Assembly (NCBI GenBank): GCA_028287685.1
Contig: JAQBPE010000393.1
Location: forward strand, 1-49,545
DNA: 49,545 nucleotides
Direction of reading: 5' to 3'
Source: Cyanobacteria bacterium RYN_339
GTDB lineage: Bacteria > Cyanobacteriota > Sericytochromatia > S15B-MN24 > JAQBPE01
This document shows positions 1 to 7,162 of this stretch, in pieces. How positions within the stretch are numbered: position 1 is the stretch's first letter; the number at the start of each line of letters is the position of its first letter. The notes beneath the pieces are model-generated. The model saw nothing but the letters and a program-made list of their open reading frames with translations, ran no database searches and had not been told where the DNA came from. A program made the translations under genes and the position numbers.

Positions 1-453
1 GTGGTGGGCTGGGCCAAAGACTTGAAGCGCGAGCAGGTCACCCAGGCGATGGTGCCCGGCAAGGAAGCCGTGATCAAGGGCGGCTGGTACTGGGAGGCCG
101 ACCCCGAGGCGACCAAGCACGTGGTCAGCCGCTTCCTGACGGCCGACCAGGCGGACGAGGCGCTGCCGGCCGCGCAGTACCACGTCTCGCTGCTGGACGG
201 GGTGGGCGATCGCCGCGCCCTGGCCCGCATGAAGGAGGCGCTGGCGAAGGCGGGCTATAGCGACGTGGAGCTGGCCGGGCCGGCCGACCAGATGGAGCGC
301 GACCACACGGAGATCATCGCGCAGACCGCCGACACGGCGGGCGCCCAGGCGCTGGCCGCGACGCTGGGCGTGGGGCAGGTGACGGTGGCGAGCACCGGCG
401 TGATGGGGACGGACTTCACGGTGATTATGGGCCGGGACTGGCTGAAGCCATAA
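1..453 (+). CDS. LytR-CpsA-Psr (LCP) family protein, C-terminal part only
   Basis: The reading frame is open at the window edge, so the true start lies upstream and only the last 150 residues are seen. Residues 1-45 look like the end of an LCP catalytic domain (a GGWYWEADPEAT segment, like the YW-pD motif of the family). Residues 60-150 match a LytR_C domain: HVSLLDGVGDRRALARM, a central SDVELAGPAD strand, and a final FTVIMGRDW, where family members usually end in DVTVILGxDW. LCP enzymes transfer glycan polymers from undecaprenyl carriers to peptidoglycan at the outer face of the membrane. The family call rests on the C-terminal motifs. The membrane anchor and catalytic arginines are outside the window. 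Confidence 0.7.
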   Translation: MVGWAKDLKREQVTQAMVPGKEAVIKGGWYWEADPEATKHVVSRFLTADQADEALPAAQYHVSLLDGVGDRRALARMKEALAKAGYSDVELAGPADQMERDHTEIIAQTADTAGAQALAATLGVGQVTVASTGVMGTDFTVIMGRDWLKP

Positions 454-522
454 CCCGGGGATCCCGAACCAACCTCGGGCGGACCGACCGTTGCACGCCG
501 CATTGACCAATGAACGAAACGC

Positions 523-550
523 TGGCCAACACTGTCCTGTAGGGTATATA
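523..550 (+). promoter_or_regulatory. Candidate sigma70-type promoter for the lipoprotein gene
   Basis: TGGCCA (523-528), a 16-base spacer and TATATA (545-550) precede the lipoprotein gene. The -10 stands out because it is AT-rich in very GC-rich DNA. The -35 matches consensus at only four of six positions, so this is tentative. Confidence 0.35.
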
Positions 551-564
551 TCAAAAGTTGCCTG

Positions 565-2118
565 TTGCAAGTCAAACAATTGGCTGGTGCAGGGCGAGAA
601 GGGACGGGGCTCGCCAGGTTGTCGCAAGCTGGCCCATGTGTGGCGCTTGGGGTTTTCGGCACGCTCCTCGTGACCGCCTGCGCGCCGACCACGTCGGCGC
701 TGCCTTCCGCTGGCCTGCCGACGCACTTCGTCCTGGAAGCCTTGCCTGCCGCCACGCGCGCCGCCACGCCTGGTTCGGTCGGCAGCTTGCCGAATAGAAA
801 CTCGGAGGCTGGCGGCACAGCTGAAACACTGCCACTCCCTCCCCTCCCCCAGGCGCCCGCCGGTGGTGGCACGGGCGGCAATACCTCCGGGAACAGCCTC
901 GCCCTGCTCGCGCCGGAGCCCGATCTCGATGCCGGCGATCAGAACCATCCCCCGCCGCCCACCCCGACGCCGCCTCCCCAGCCGCCCGGCTGCGGGCGCA
1001 CCTGCCCCGACGGCGCCCGCGCGGGCACGGTCGTCGACACGGAGGCGCCCTTCGATCCCCTGGCGGGCGTGGTGGTGACGGCGGGCGCCACGATGGTCGT
1101 GAGCGATGCCAACGGCCGGTTCGACTTGCCGCCGCCCTCGACCTCCGCGGAAGTCGTGAGCCTGGCCCGGACGCGACACACGACCTCCGTGGTCGCCGGT
1201 TGGTACACGGGGCCCCTGACGTGCCACCTGGCCCCGGACGTCGGGGCCGTGTCAACCGATTCCACCACCGGCGGCCCGCTGTTCTTCACCGTCACCGGGC
1301 GCGTGGTGGCAGCCGACAACCCGGGGGTCGGCGTGGCGAACGTGCAACTGGCCGCGGGCGCCCCGGGGGGCGTTTTCGCCCTCCAAACCGTCACGGACGG
1401 CCAGGGACGGTTTTCGCTGGACGTCCACGGGGCGTCCGCCGCCGGGGTGACGGGCGCAACGGTGTGGGCGTTCGAATCCGGCGCCGCCGGCCGGGTGGCA
1501 AGGCTGGGGGCGATCACCGACGCCCCCCTGGACGATGGGCAAGACCTGGGCGACATCCCGCTCGTCCCGGCCGCGGCGCCGGTCACCCTGACCGCCGACC
1601 TCGCCTCGCCCTTCCCGGCGGACTGCCGGTGGGAGGTCACGGCCCAGGGCCCCGGCGGCGTCACCCTCACGCTGGGCCAGTTCCGGGAAGACGAGCACCA
1701 GGCCCTGATCTTCCCGTTGGCCGGCGTGAGCTATGCCTTGCACGCGTCGGCCGTCGCCTACGACGGGCAAGGGCAGAGCCACTTCCAGGTCCCGGTCACG
1801 CCCGGCAAGCAGGTGTCGCCGACGTTCATGTTCCCGCCCAAGCCTACCGGACCGGTTGTGCTGGCGCCCGGCGCGCTTTGGACCTGGTGGCCCGAGCCCT
1901 CGGTCGACGGCTACCGTGTGATGATCACCGGGACCGGGCCGCGGTGGGAGGCGTTCACGCCCTTGCCGCGCCTGGCCTTGCCGGCGGGCTTGCCCACCGG
2001 GCCCGCCCGCGTCCGCATCATCGCTGCCATGGAGGGCGGGCTTCACGTCGCCAGCGTCCGGGCGTTGCGCCTGTTCGCGCAGCCGGATCGCTACGCCTTC
2101 TGGGAAGGCCCACTTTGA
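565..2118 (+). CDS. Predicted lipoprotein with two carboxypeptidase-regulatory-like beta domains
   Basis: The mature protein begins at the lipobox LVTAC, so it should be lipid-anchored. A proline/threonine-rich linker (about residues 85-150, with a PTPTPPPQPP tract) leads to two beta-sandwich-like segments. One holds GTVVDTEAPFDPLAGVVVTAG with SDANGRFDLP, the other GRVVAADNPGVGVANVQL with DGQGRFSLDV. Both follow the G-x-V-x-D...V-T-D-x-x-G-x-F pattern of carboxypeptidase-regulatory-like domains, which are adhesive or structural modules. No catalytic motif is visible. The start is uncertain: TTG 565 gives the only basic n-region, while TTG 619 and GTG 640 are also in frame and sit closer to the lipobox. 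It lies 46 bases upstream of the large propeller lipoprotein and is probably co-transcribed with it. Confidence 0.6.
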   Translation: MQVKQLAGAGREGTGLARLSQAGPCVALGVFGTLLVTACAPTTSALPSAGLPTHFVLEALPAATRAATPGSVGSLPNRNSEAGGTAETLPLPPLPQAPAGGGTGGNTSGNSLALLAPEPDLDAGDQNHPPPPTPTPPPQPPGCGRTCPDGARAGTVVDTEAPFDPLAGVVVTAGATMVVSDANGRFDLPPPSTSAEVVSLARTRHTTSVVAGWYTGPLTCHLAPDVGAVSTDSTTGGPLFFTVTGRVVAADNPGVGVANVQLAAGAPGGVFALQTVTDGQGRFSLDVHGASAAGVTGATVWAFESGAAGRVARLGAITDAPLDDGQDLGDIPLVPAAAPVTLTADLASPFPADCRWEVTAQGPGGVTLTLGQFREDEHQALIFPLAGVSYALHASAVAYDGQGQSHFQVPVTPGKQVSPTFMFPPKPTGPVVLAPGALWTWWPEPSVDGYRVMITGTGPRWEAFTPLPRLALPAGLPTGPARVRIIAAMEGGLHVASVRALRLFAQPDRYAFWEGPL

Positions 2119-2164
2119 ACCACGCACCAGGGCAGGCCCCCCAAACCGCCACGAGGAGAAGCCC

Positions 2165-5100
2165 ATGACTTCCAGCACGCACCGCCGGCTCCTGGGGGCA
2201 GCTTGCGCCCTCGCGGGCATGGCCGCCCTGGTCGGCTGCCTGACCCAACCCGGCTCCCCATCGGCGGCGGCCCCCACGGCAGCCCCCGTCCTGCCAGCCA
2301 GCATGGTGTTGCCCGTCGCCTCCCAGGAGAAGCCACCGGTCAACCTGGGACCGGCCCCCGAGTGGAACGGCCCGCTGCCGCCGCGGCTGCTGGGCAACAC
2401 CGTGCGGGACTGGTCGCTCGATCGGATCGGCGGCCGCCGCATCTCGACGGATCGCCTGGCGGCCCATCCCCCTGCCGAGGAGCGGGCGCGGAAGTTGCAG
2501 GCGGCGGTCGGCGCTTCGACCCCGTGGGGCGCGACGGGGCTCCCGATCACCGGCTTCCTGAACGCTGGCGTGCCGCTGACCGGCGTCGCCACCAACGGCC
2601 CGGCCTGGGCCTACCGCTCGCCGGTCGCGAGCCTGGCAGGCCGCATCTGGTACGTCACCACGACGGGCTGGCTGCTCGGGGTCGACACCACGGCCCCCCT
2701 CACCGCCGTCGGCGCGCGGAAGTACCTCACGCTGAACCTTGGACATGCTTGCACGCGGGGCTACGTCTCGCTGGCGGACGACGGGATGCGCGCGTACGTC
2801 GTGACGGACGACGGGTACCTGATGGCCTGCAACCTCCAGACCATGACCGCGAACGCCCACCTCATCGATGTCGCCGGCGCGGCGTCCGTCGGCGTCGCGG
2901 CCTTCATCGACCCGTTCCAGAGCAACTTCCAGAACAACGCGAAGGACACCGTGTTTGCGGCAACCAACGCCGGTCGGATCGCCCGCTTCGTCTTCAATGA
3001 CGTGACCCTGGCGGGCCCACCCCAAGTTCGCACCGGCGTCTCCGCGGCCCAGGCCCTGGACGGCACCGCCAACCTCCTGGACACGCCGGTGATCACGCTG
3101 AACAACCGGTGTTACTACGGCGATCGCGCCGGCTACGCCCACGTGCTGGACTTCAACCTGGCCGTCGGCGCCCCGGATCTCCAGTCGCTCTACCTCGGCC
3201 AGGGCCTGGCGGTCGACGCGCCGGTGGCGGTCGATTTGAACTTCGCGAACCAAGTCACGGATGTCTTCCTCAACGCCGGCACGCGCATGGCCTGGTCCAA
3301 GATCACGCTCGCGACGGGCGTGCTCAACGCGCCCACGCTGTCTCCCGACCTGGTGCTGGACTGCAACGTGGGCGGCCTCCCGTTCCAGGCCAGCGGCAAC
3401 CTGGGCGCGTTCCCCTATACCAACGTCAAGTCGATCGCCAACACCAACGCGACCGTCGCTTGTACGGCGATGGTGCCCAGCCCGGCCCCCATGGCCCCGG
3501 GAACGGTCTTGTGGAAGGGCGACAACCTGCCCCCCACCCAGAGCTTCCGCACGGCCTCGATCGGCGGCGCCAAGACCATCGACGCCAACGTGCCCACCAC
3601 CAAGACCATCTACGGCTTCCCCAACAACAGCGGGGACACCAAAAACAAGGCGGACCTGACCGGCAACCTGAACAAGATCAACCAGCCGCTGGACCTCCAG
3701 ATCGGCCCGGAAGGCGAGATCTACCTCGGCGGCGTGGGCGGCAACGACGCGAAGAACGTCCGCTGGATCCCGTCGATCGCCTACCCCATGCCGACGGGCC
3801 TGTTCGGCTACGGCGCCACCACCAACGTCCTCGCAGGTCGCGGCTACCTGATGGCGGGACCGGACACCGGCGGCGTCAGCAACCCGCCTACCTACGTGGC
3901 GCCGGGTGCAGGCGGCAACCCGGTCAAGGCGTTGAACATCCCCCACGGCACCTGGTACGACACCCGGGGCACGGCAGGCGTCCGTGCCGATGACTTCCTC
4001 TGGATTTCCGACTGGGAAGACGGCGCCAACGGCACCATCAACCGCCTCATGGTGGGCAACGCCTCCGGCGTGGCCGGTGGCTATGCCGGCCGGGTCGATC
4101 GGATGGCCGGGCAAACCGCCGGCGGCAACAATGTGCACCCCTTGAACACCAAGCTCGTTGCCCTGACGGCCCAGCTGAATGGCGTCCACGGCTGCTGCCA
4201 GGACAACGCCGGCCTGCTGTACTTCAGCGAAGCCAACCACAACCACCTGATGGTCTACGATCCGAATGGGTTGGGGGCCGGCGCGCCCTCCGTCATGAAC
4301 TGTGGCGACTACCCGGGTTGCACGGGTCCCGACCACCTGGTCAACCTGAACTTCGCGTCGACCCTGGGTGCCCAGGGCTCCGTGCTCTGTCCCAACCGCG
4401 ACGGCGACGTGATCTACCGCTACGACGTCGCCACCAAGGTCATCACCGTGCTGGTCGGCAAGTACCACGACATCTCCAAGGCCGGCTCGCTGAACGGCGA
4501 GCTGCCCACCAGCGGCTGCATCAACGGGCCGGAAGCCGCCTGCGTGAACCCGGTGACGGGTGACATCTACATTGCCGAAGACGTGGGCAAGATGGTCAAG
4601 GTGTACTACCAGTCGGGTCCCAACGCCGGCCTGGTCTACCGCCTGGCGGGCGACGGCACGAATACGTTCGCGCCGGGGAACGCAGGCGTGGGCATTGGCC
4701 TCGGCTGGATCTCCGGGATCCAGATCGGCCCGCTCGACCTGGCCACCCCAAACCTCAACAAGAACGCCGCCCTGTACCTGGCCCTCCGCACCCAGAGCGC
4801 GGTGGTGTCCCTGATCTTCCCGCCACCCACGGCGGCGACGACCGAGGGGCTCATGCGCTGGGATTTCTCGGCGGTCGCCCCCAGCATCGCAAACTGGTAC
4901 ATCCTCCATGGCGTCCTGACGGCGACGGCGTTGAACACGACCAACGCCCCCCGCCCGGACCTGGTCCAGACGAGCACCTTCCTGCAAGACAACATCACGA
5001 TCTGGTCGCCAAACATCTCCTTGACCCCGAACACCGCTCCCACGCCGAACCCGGCCCTGACCTCCACCTTCATCACGGGGGAAGACGGCAATTTCCTGAG

Positions 5101-5815
5101 GTCCTGGACCGCGAACACCACCCTGGGCCAGTGGAACCTGACCTACCAGAAGCTGGCGGCCAACGCTAACATCTCCCAGGCGTTCGTCGAGCCCACCACC
5201 GGCCCCTACAACACGCACTACGTCAACGGCCAGGGCTATACGCACAATGCCGTGGATATCGACTCCGTGGACTTCAACCCGGTAGGGTCGGCCAACCCGC
5301 CCAAGCTGGCGATGACCGTCTCCAAGTACGCCTCCACCGGCATCCTCTCGCCCCCCGTAATCTTCTCGAGCGCCAACCAGTACCTCTACGTCATGAACAA
5401 CAACGCGTTGTTCCGGCTGGATTACTCGAGCGCGGCCAACTTCGCCAACCCGGCGAAGGCGACCTTCTGTTGCTCGCGCCTGGGCGCGCTGGCGAACGGG
5501 CTGATCGACACGGTCAGCGCGCCCGTCTCCTACATCTCCAACCCCACGCCACCCCTGGTGACGGATCTGGGCGCCGTCTACGCGATGGATCTCAAGGCGC
5601 TGCCAGGCGGCAACTGGGACTACTCGCTCAACCAGTTCAATGGCTTCGTGGCCGCGTCCCCGTCGTTCGGGACCGCGTTCGCGATCCCCAACCGGCCGGC
5701 GATCGTGGGGAGCTACCAATCCGGGAACTACGCTTGCTTCGACAGCTGGGGCACCAACGTCGGGTTCGCTTACATGGGACTGGCCGACGGCAACATCTAC
5801 AAGGTGAGCCTGTAA
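2165..5815 (+). CDS. Large lipoprotein (1216 aa) with propeller-like repeats
   Basis: GAGGAG lies eight bases before ATG 2165. The N-terminus MTSSTHRRLLGAAC...LVGCL carries a signal peptide and a lipobox ending in Cys at about residue 24. An Ala/Pro linker follows. The body contains repeats of the NHL or PQQ type: LQIGPEGEIYLGGVGG, a segment ending in NAGLLYFSEANHNHLMVYDP, NRDGDVIYRYDVATKVITVL, and AACVNPVTGDIYIAEDVGKM. These resemble propeller blades, although spacing is irregular and asparagine-rich loops are long. No enzymatic motif was found. It is probably an exported, membrane-anchored protein of unknown function that binds a ligand or partner. Pairing with the upstream lipoprotein suggests a cell-surface assembly. 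A second family of NHL lipoproteins occurs at 30333-34003. Confidence 0.65.
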   Translation: MTSSTHRRLLGAACALAGMAALVGCLTQPGSPSAAAPTAAPVLPASMVLPVASQEKPPVNLGPAPEWNGPLPPRLLGNTVRDWSLDRIGGRRISTDRLAAHPPAEERARKLQAAVGASTPWGATGLPITGFLNAGVPLTGVATNGPAWAYRSPVASLAGRIWYVTTTGWLLGVDTTAPLTAVGARKYLTLNLGHACTRGYVSLADDGMRAYVVTDDGYLMACNLQTMTANAHLIDVAGAASVGVAAFIDPFQSNFQNNAKDTVFAATNAGRIARFVFNDVTLAGPPQVRTGVSAAQALDGTANLLDTPVITLNNRCYYGDRAGYAHVLDFNLAVGAPDLQSLYLGQGLAVDAPVAVDLNFANQVTDVFLNAGTRMAWSKITLATGVLNAPTLSPDLVLDCNVGGLPFQASGNLGAFPYTNVKSIANTNATVACTAMVPSPAPMAPGTVLWKGDNLPPTQSFRTASIGGAKTIDANVPTTKTIYGFPNNSGDTKNKADLTGNLNKINQPLDLQIGPEGEIYLGGVGGNDAKNVRWIPSIAYPMPTGLFGYGATTNVLAGRGYLMAGPDTGGVSNPPTYVAPGAGGNPVKALNIPHGTWYDTRGTAGVRADDFLWISDWEDGANGTINRLMVGNASGVAGGYAGRVDRMAGQTAGGNNVHPLNTKLVALTAQLNGVHGCCQDNAGLLYFSEANHNHLMVYDPNGLGAGAPSVMNCGDYPGCTGPDHLVNLNFASTLGAQGSVLCPNRDGDVIYRYDVATKVITVLVGKYHDISKAGSLNGELPTSGCINGPEAACVNPVTGDIYIAEDVGKMVKVYYQSGPNAGLVYRLAGDGTNTFAPGNAGVGIGLGWISGIQIGPLDLATPNLNKNAALYLALRTQSAVVSLIFPPPTAATTEGLMRWDFSAVAPSIANWYILHGVLTATALNTTNAPRPDLVQTSTFLQDNITIWSPNISLTPNTAPTPNPALTSTFITGEDGNFLRSWTANTTLGQWNLTYQKLAANANISQAFVEPTTGPYNTHYVNGQGYTHNAVDIDSVDFNPVGSANPPKLAMTVSKYASTGILSPPVIFSSANQYLYVMNNNALFRLDYSSAANFANPAKATFCCSRLGALANGLIDTVSAPVSYISNPTPPLVTDLGAVYAMDLKALPGGNWDYSLNQFNGFVAASPSFGTAFAIPNRPAIVGSYQSGNYACFDSWGTNVGFAYMGLADGNIYKVSL

Positions 5816-5841
5816 CGACCGGGGCCAAGCTGCGGCGGAGG

Positions 5842-6243
5842 CTACTCCGTCGGCAGCTTGAAGGCCTTCTCCGTCGCCTGGTTGATGCGCGCGCCCAGCC
5901 CCTTGGCCAGCTTCGTCGCGCCCCACAGCGCCAAGGCCGCGCAGCCGACGCCCAGCGCAACCGGCGCGAGCATCGTGCCGGTCGCGGCCAGCAGCGCCCC
6001 GGAACCCCAGTAGGCCGCCGCGACGCCGAACATCCCGGCGCCGACCAGCGTCCCACCCGTGGTGATGCTGCTGGAGGCCTGCTCCGGCGTCATCGCCTTG
6101 GCTTCGTCCACCAGGGTCTTCTTGGTGGAGAGCTGCAGCTGGTCACCGCTCATGCTGGGCGAGCCGCCACCCGCAAGCGGGGCGGCCTGCGCCTTCGCGC
6201 GTTGGCCAACCTTGCTGCTGCCGAAGATGCTGTTGATGTCCAT
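5842..6243 (-). CDS. Small predicted membrane protein of unknown function
   Basis: A 133-residue protein with GGAGGAAG upstream of its ATG. The first 60 residues are polar and low in complexity (MDINSIFGSSKVGQRAKAQ, then SGDQLQLSTKKTLVDEAKAMTPEQA). Residues about 65-115 are Gly/Ala-rich and hydrophobic (TLVGAGMFGVAAAYWGSGALL and APVALGVGCAALALWGATKL), enough for two membrane-spanning helices in a hairpin. The end, INQATEKAFKLPTE, is polar. I do not recognise a family. It converges on the 1216-aa lipoprotein gene with a 26-base gap and diverges from the phosphatase-family gene at 6339. Confidence 0.55.
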   Translation of the reverse strand: MDINSIFGSSKVGQRAKAQAAPLAGGGSPSMSGDQLQLSTKKTLVDEAKAMTPEQASSSITTGGTLVGAGMFGVAAAYWGSGALLAATGTMLAPVALGVGCAALALWGATKLAKGLGARINQATEKAFKLPTE

Positions 6244-6338
6244 TGGGGTCTTCCTCCACGCTAACTTATGGTCCGGCCGGCCGACCAGGCGTGGTAATTT
6301 AACGCAGGTTTCGCAAAGGTTTCACACGGACCAAACAA

Positions 6339-7118
6339 ATGCTGCCACTGCTCGCCGGGATCGCGCTGACCCTGTGCACCTACAACACCTGGGGCAAGCC
6401 CGGGGTCCTGGGCACGGACCAGATCCACCGCTTCGGCTTGATCGGTCCCGCCATTCGGCCCTACGACATCGTGAACCTCCAGGAGACCTTCACGGACCAG
6501 TGGCACCAGATCGAGGCGGCCAGCGGCTTCCCGTTCCAGCACCACGAGTCGAACGAGGACCGCCTGCACCTGAGCGGGGGCCTCTACAGCCTGAGCAAGT
6601 TCCCGATCGTGCGCCACGACGCCGTGCAGTTCACGCAGGGCGCCACCTGGGACCGCTTCGCGCACAAGGGCGTGCTGTTCGTCAGGCTGCAAGTGCCCGG
6701 CCTGGGCCGGCTCGACGTCTACAACACGCACTACCAGGCCGAACGGGCGTACGGCGCCATCCGCATCCACGACAACGAGGTGCTCGCCGCCTTCGTGAAG
6801 GCGCACGACGAGGGCAACCCAACCCTCTTGATGGGCGACTTCAACATGCTGCCCGGCTCGCCGGAGCACCTGGACCTCGTGCAACGCCTGCACCCCATCG
6901 ACGCCTGGGCCACGGCCCACCCCAACGACCCCGGCTTCACCAGCACCCCCGCCAACCCGAACGTCGAGCGCGACGATCGCCCCGAGCGCATCGACTACAT
7001 CCATGTGCTGCCGGGCCCGCGTTGCAAGATCACGGTGGAAGACGCGCGCCTCGCCTTCACCGACCCGGTCATGTCCGACCACTATGGCGTGACGGCCAGG
7101 ATCCGTTTTTCTCGCTAG
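6339..7118 (+). CDS. Endonuclease/exonuclease/phosphatase (EEP) family metal-dependent hydrolase
   Basis: All active-site blocks of the EEP fold appear in order in 259 residues: TYNTWG with N16, NLQET with metal-binding E49, VYNTHYQ with H131, LLMGDFNM with D167 and N169, RIDYI with D219, and MSDHYG with the catalytic D247-H248 pair. Members cleave phosphodiester bonds in nucleic acids, inositol phosphates or sphingomyelin. The compact form and the TWG and NTHYQAE signatures resemble secreted sphingomyelinase or phospholipase C-type members, but substrate cannot be settled. The N-terminus MLPLLAGIA is too short for a convincing signal peptide, and the ribosome binding site is weak. It lies 44 bases upstream of the dynamin operon on the same strand and could belong to it, which would fit a membrane-lipid substrate. 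Confidence 0.75.
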   Translation: MLPLLAGIALTLCTYNTWGKPGVLGTDQIHRFGLIGPAIRPYDIVNLQETFTDQWHQIEAASGFPFQHHESNEDRLHLSGGLYSLSKFPIVRHDAVQFTQGATWDRFAHKGVLFVRLQVPGLGRLDVYNTHYQAERAYGAIRIHDNEVLAAFVKAHDEGNPTLLMGDFNMLPGSPEHLDLVQRLHPIDAWATAHPNDPGFTSTPANPNVERDDRPERIDYIHVLPGPRCKITVEDARLAFTDPVMSDHYGVTARIRFSR

Positions 7119-7162
7119 CGAGCAACCCACCTTCCTGCGGGTAAAACGACGAGGGAGGGATT

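Noticed and set aside
1470-1480. GTTCGAATCCG, resembling a tRNA T-loop
   Set aside because: Inside a lipoprotein coding frame; no acceptor, D or anticodon stem can be built around it.
2018-5926. A 1302-codon open frame on the minus strand
   Set aside because: It mirrors the 1216-aa lipoprotein gene; composition is Arg/Gly/Val-rich with no motifs, typical of the antisense of a high-GC gene.
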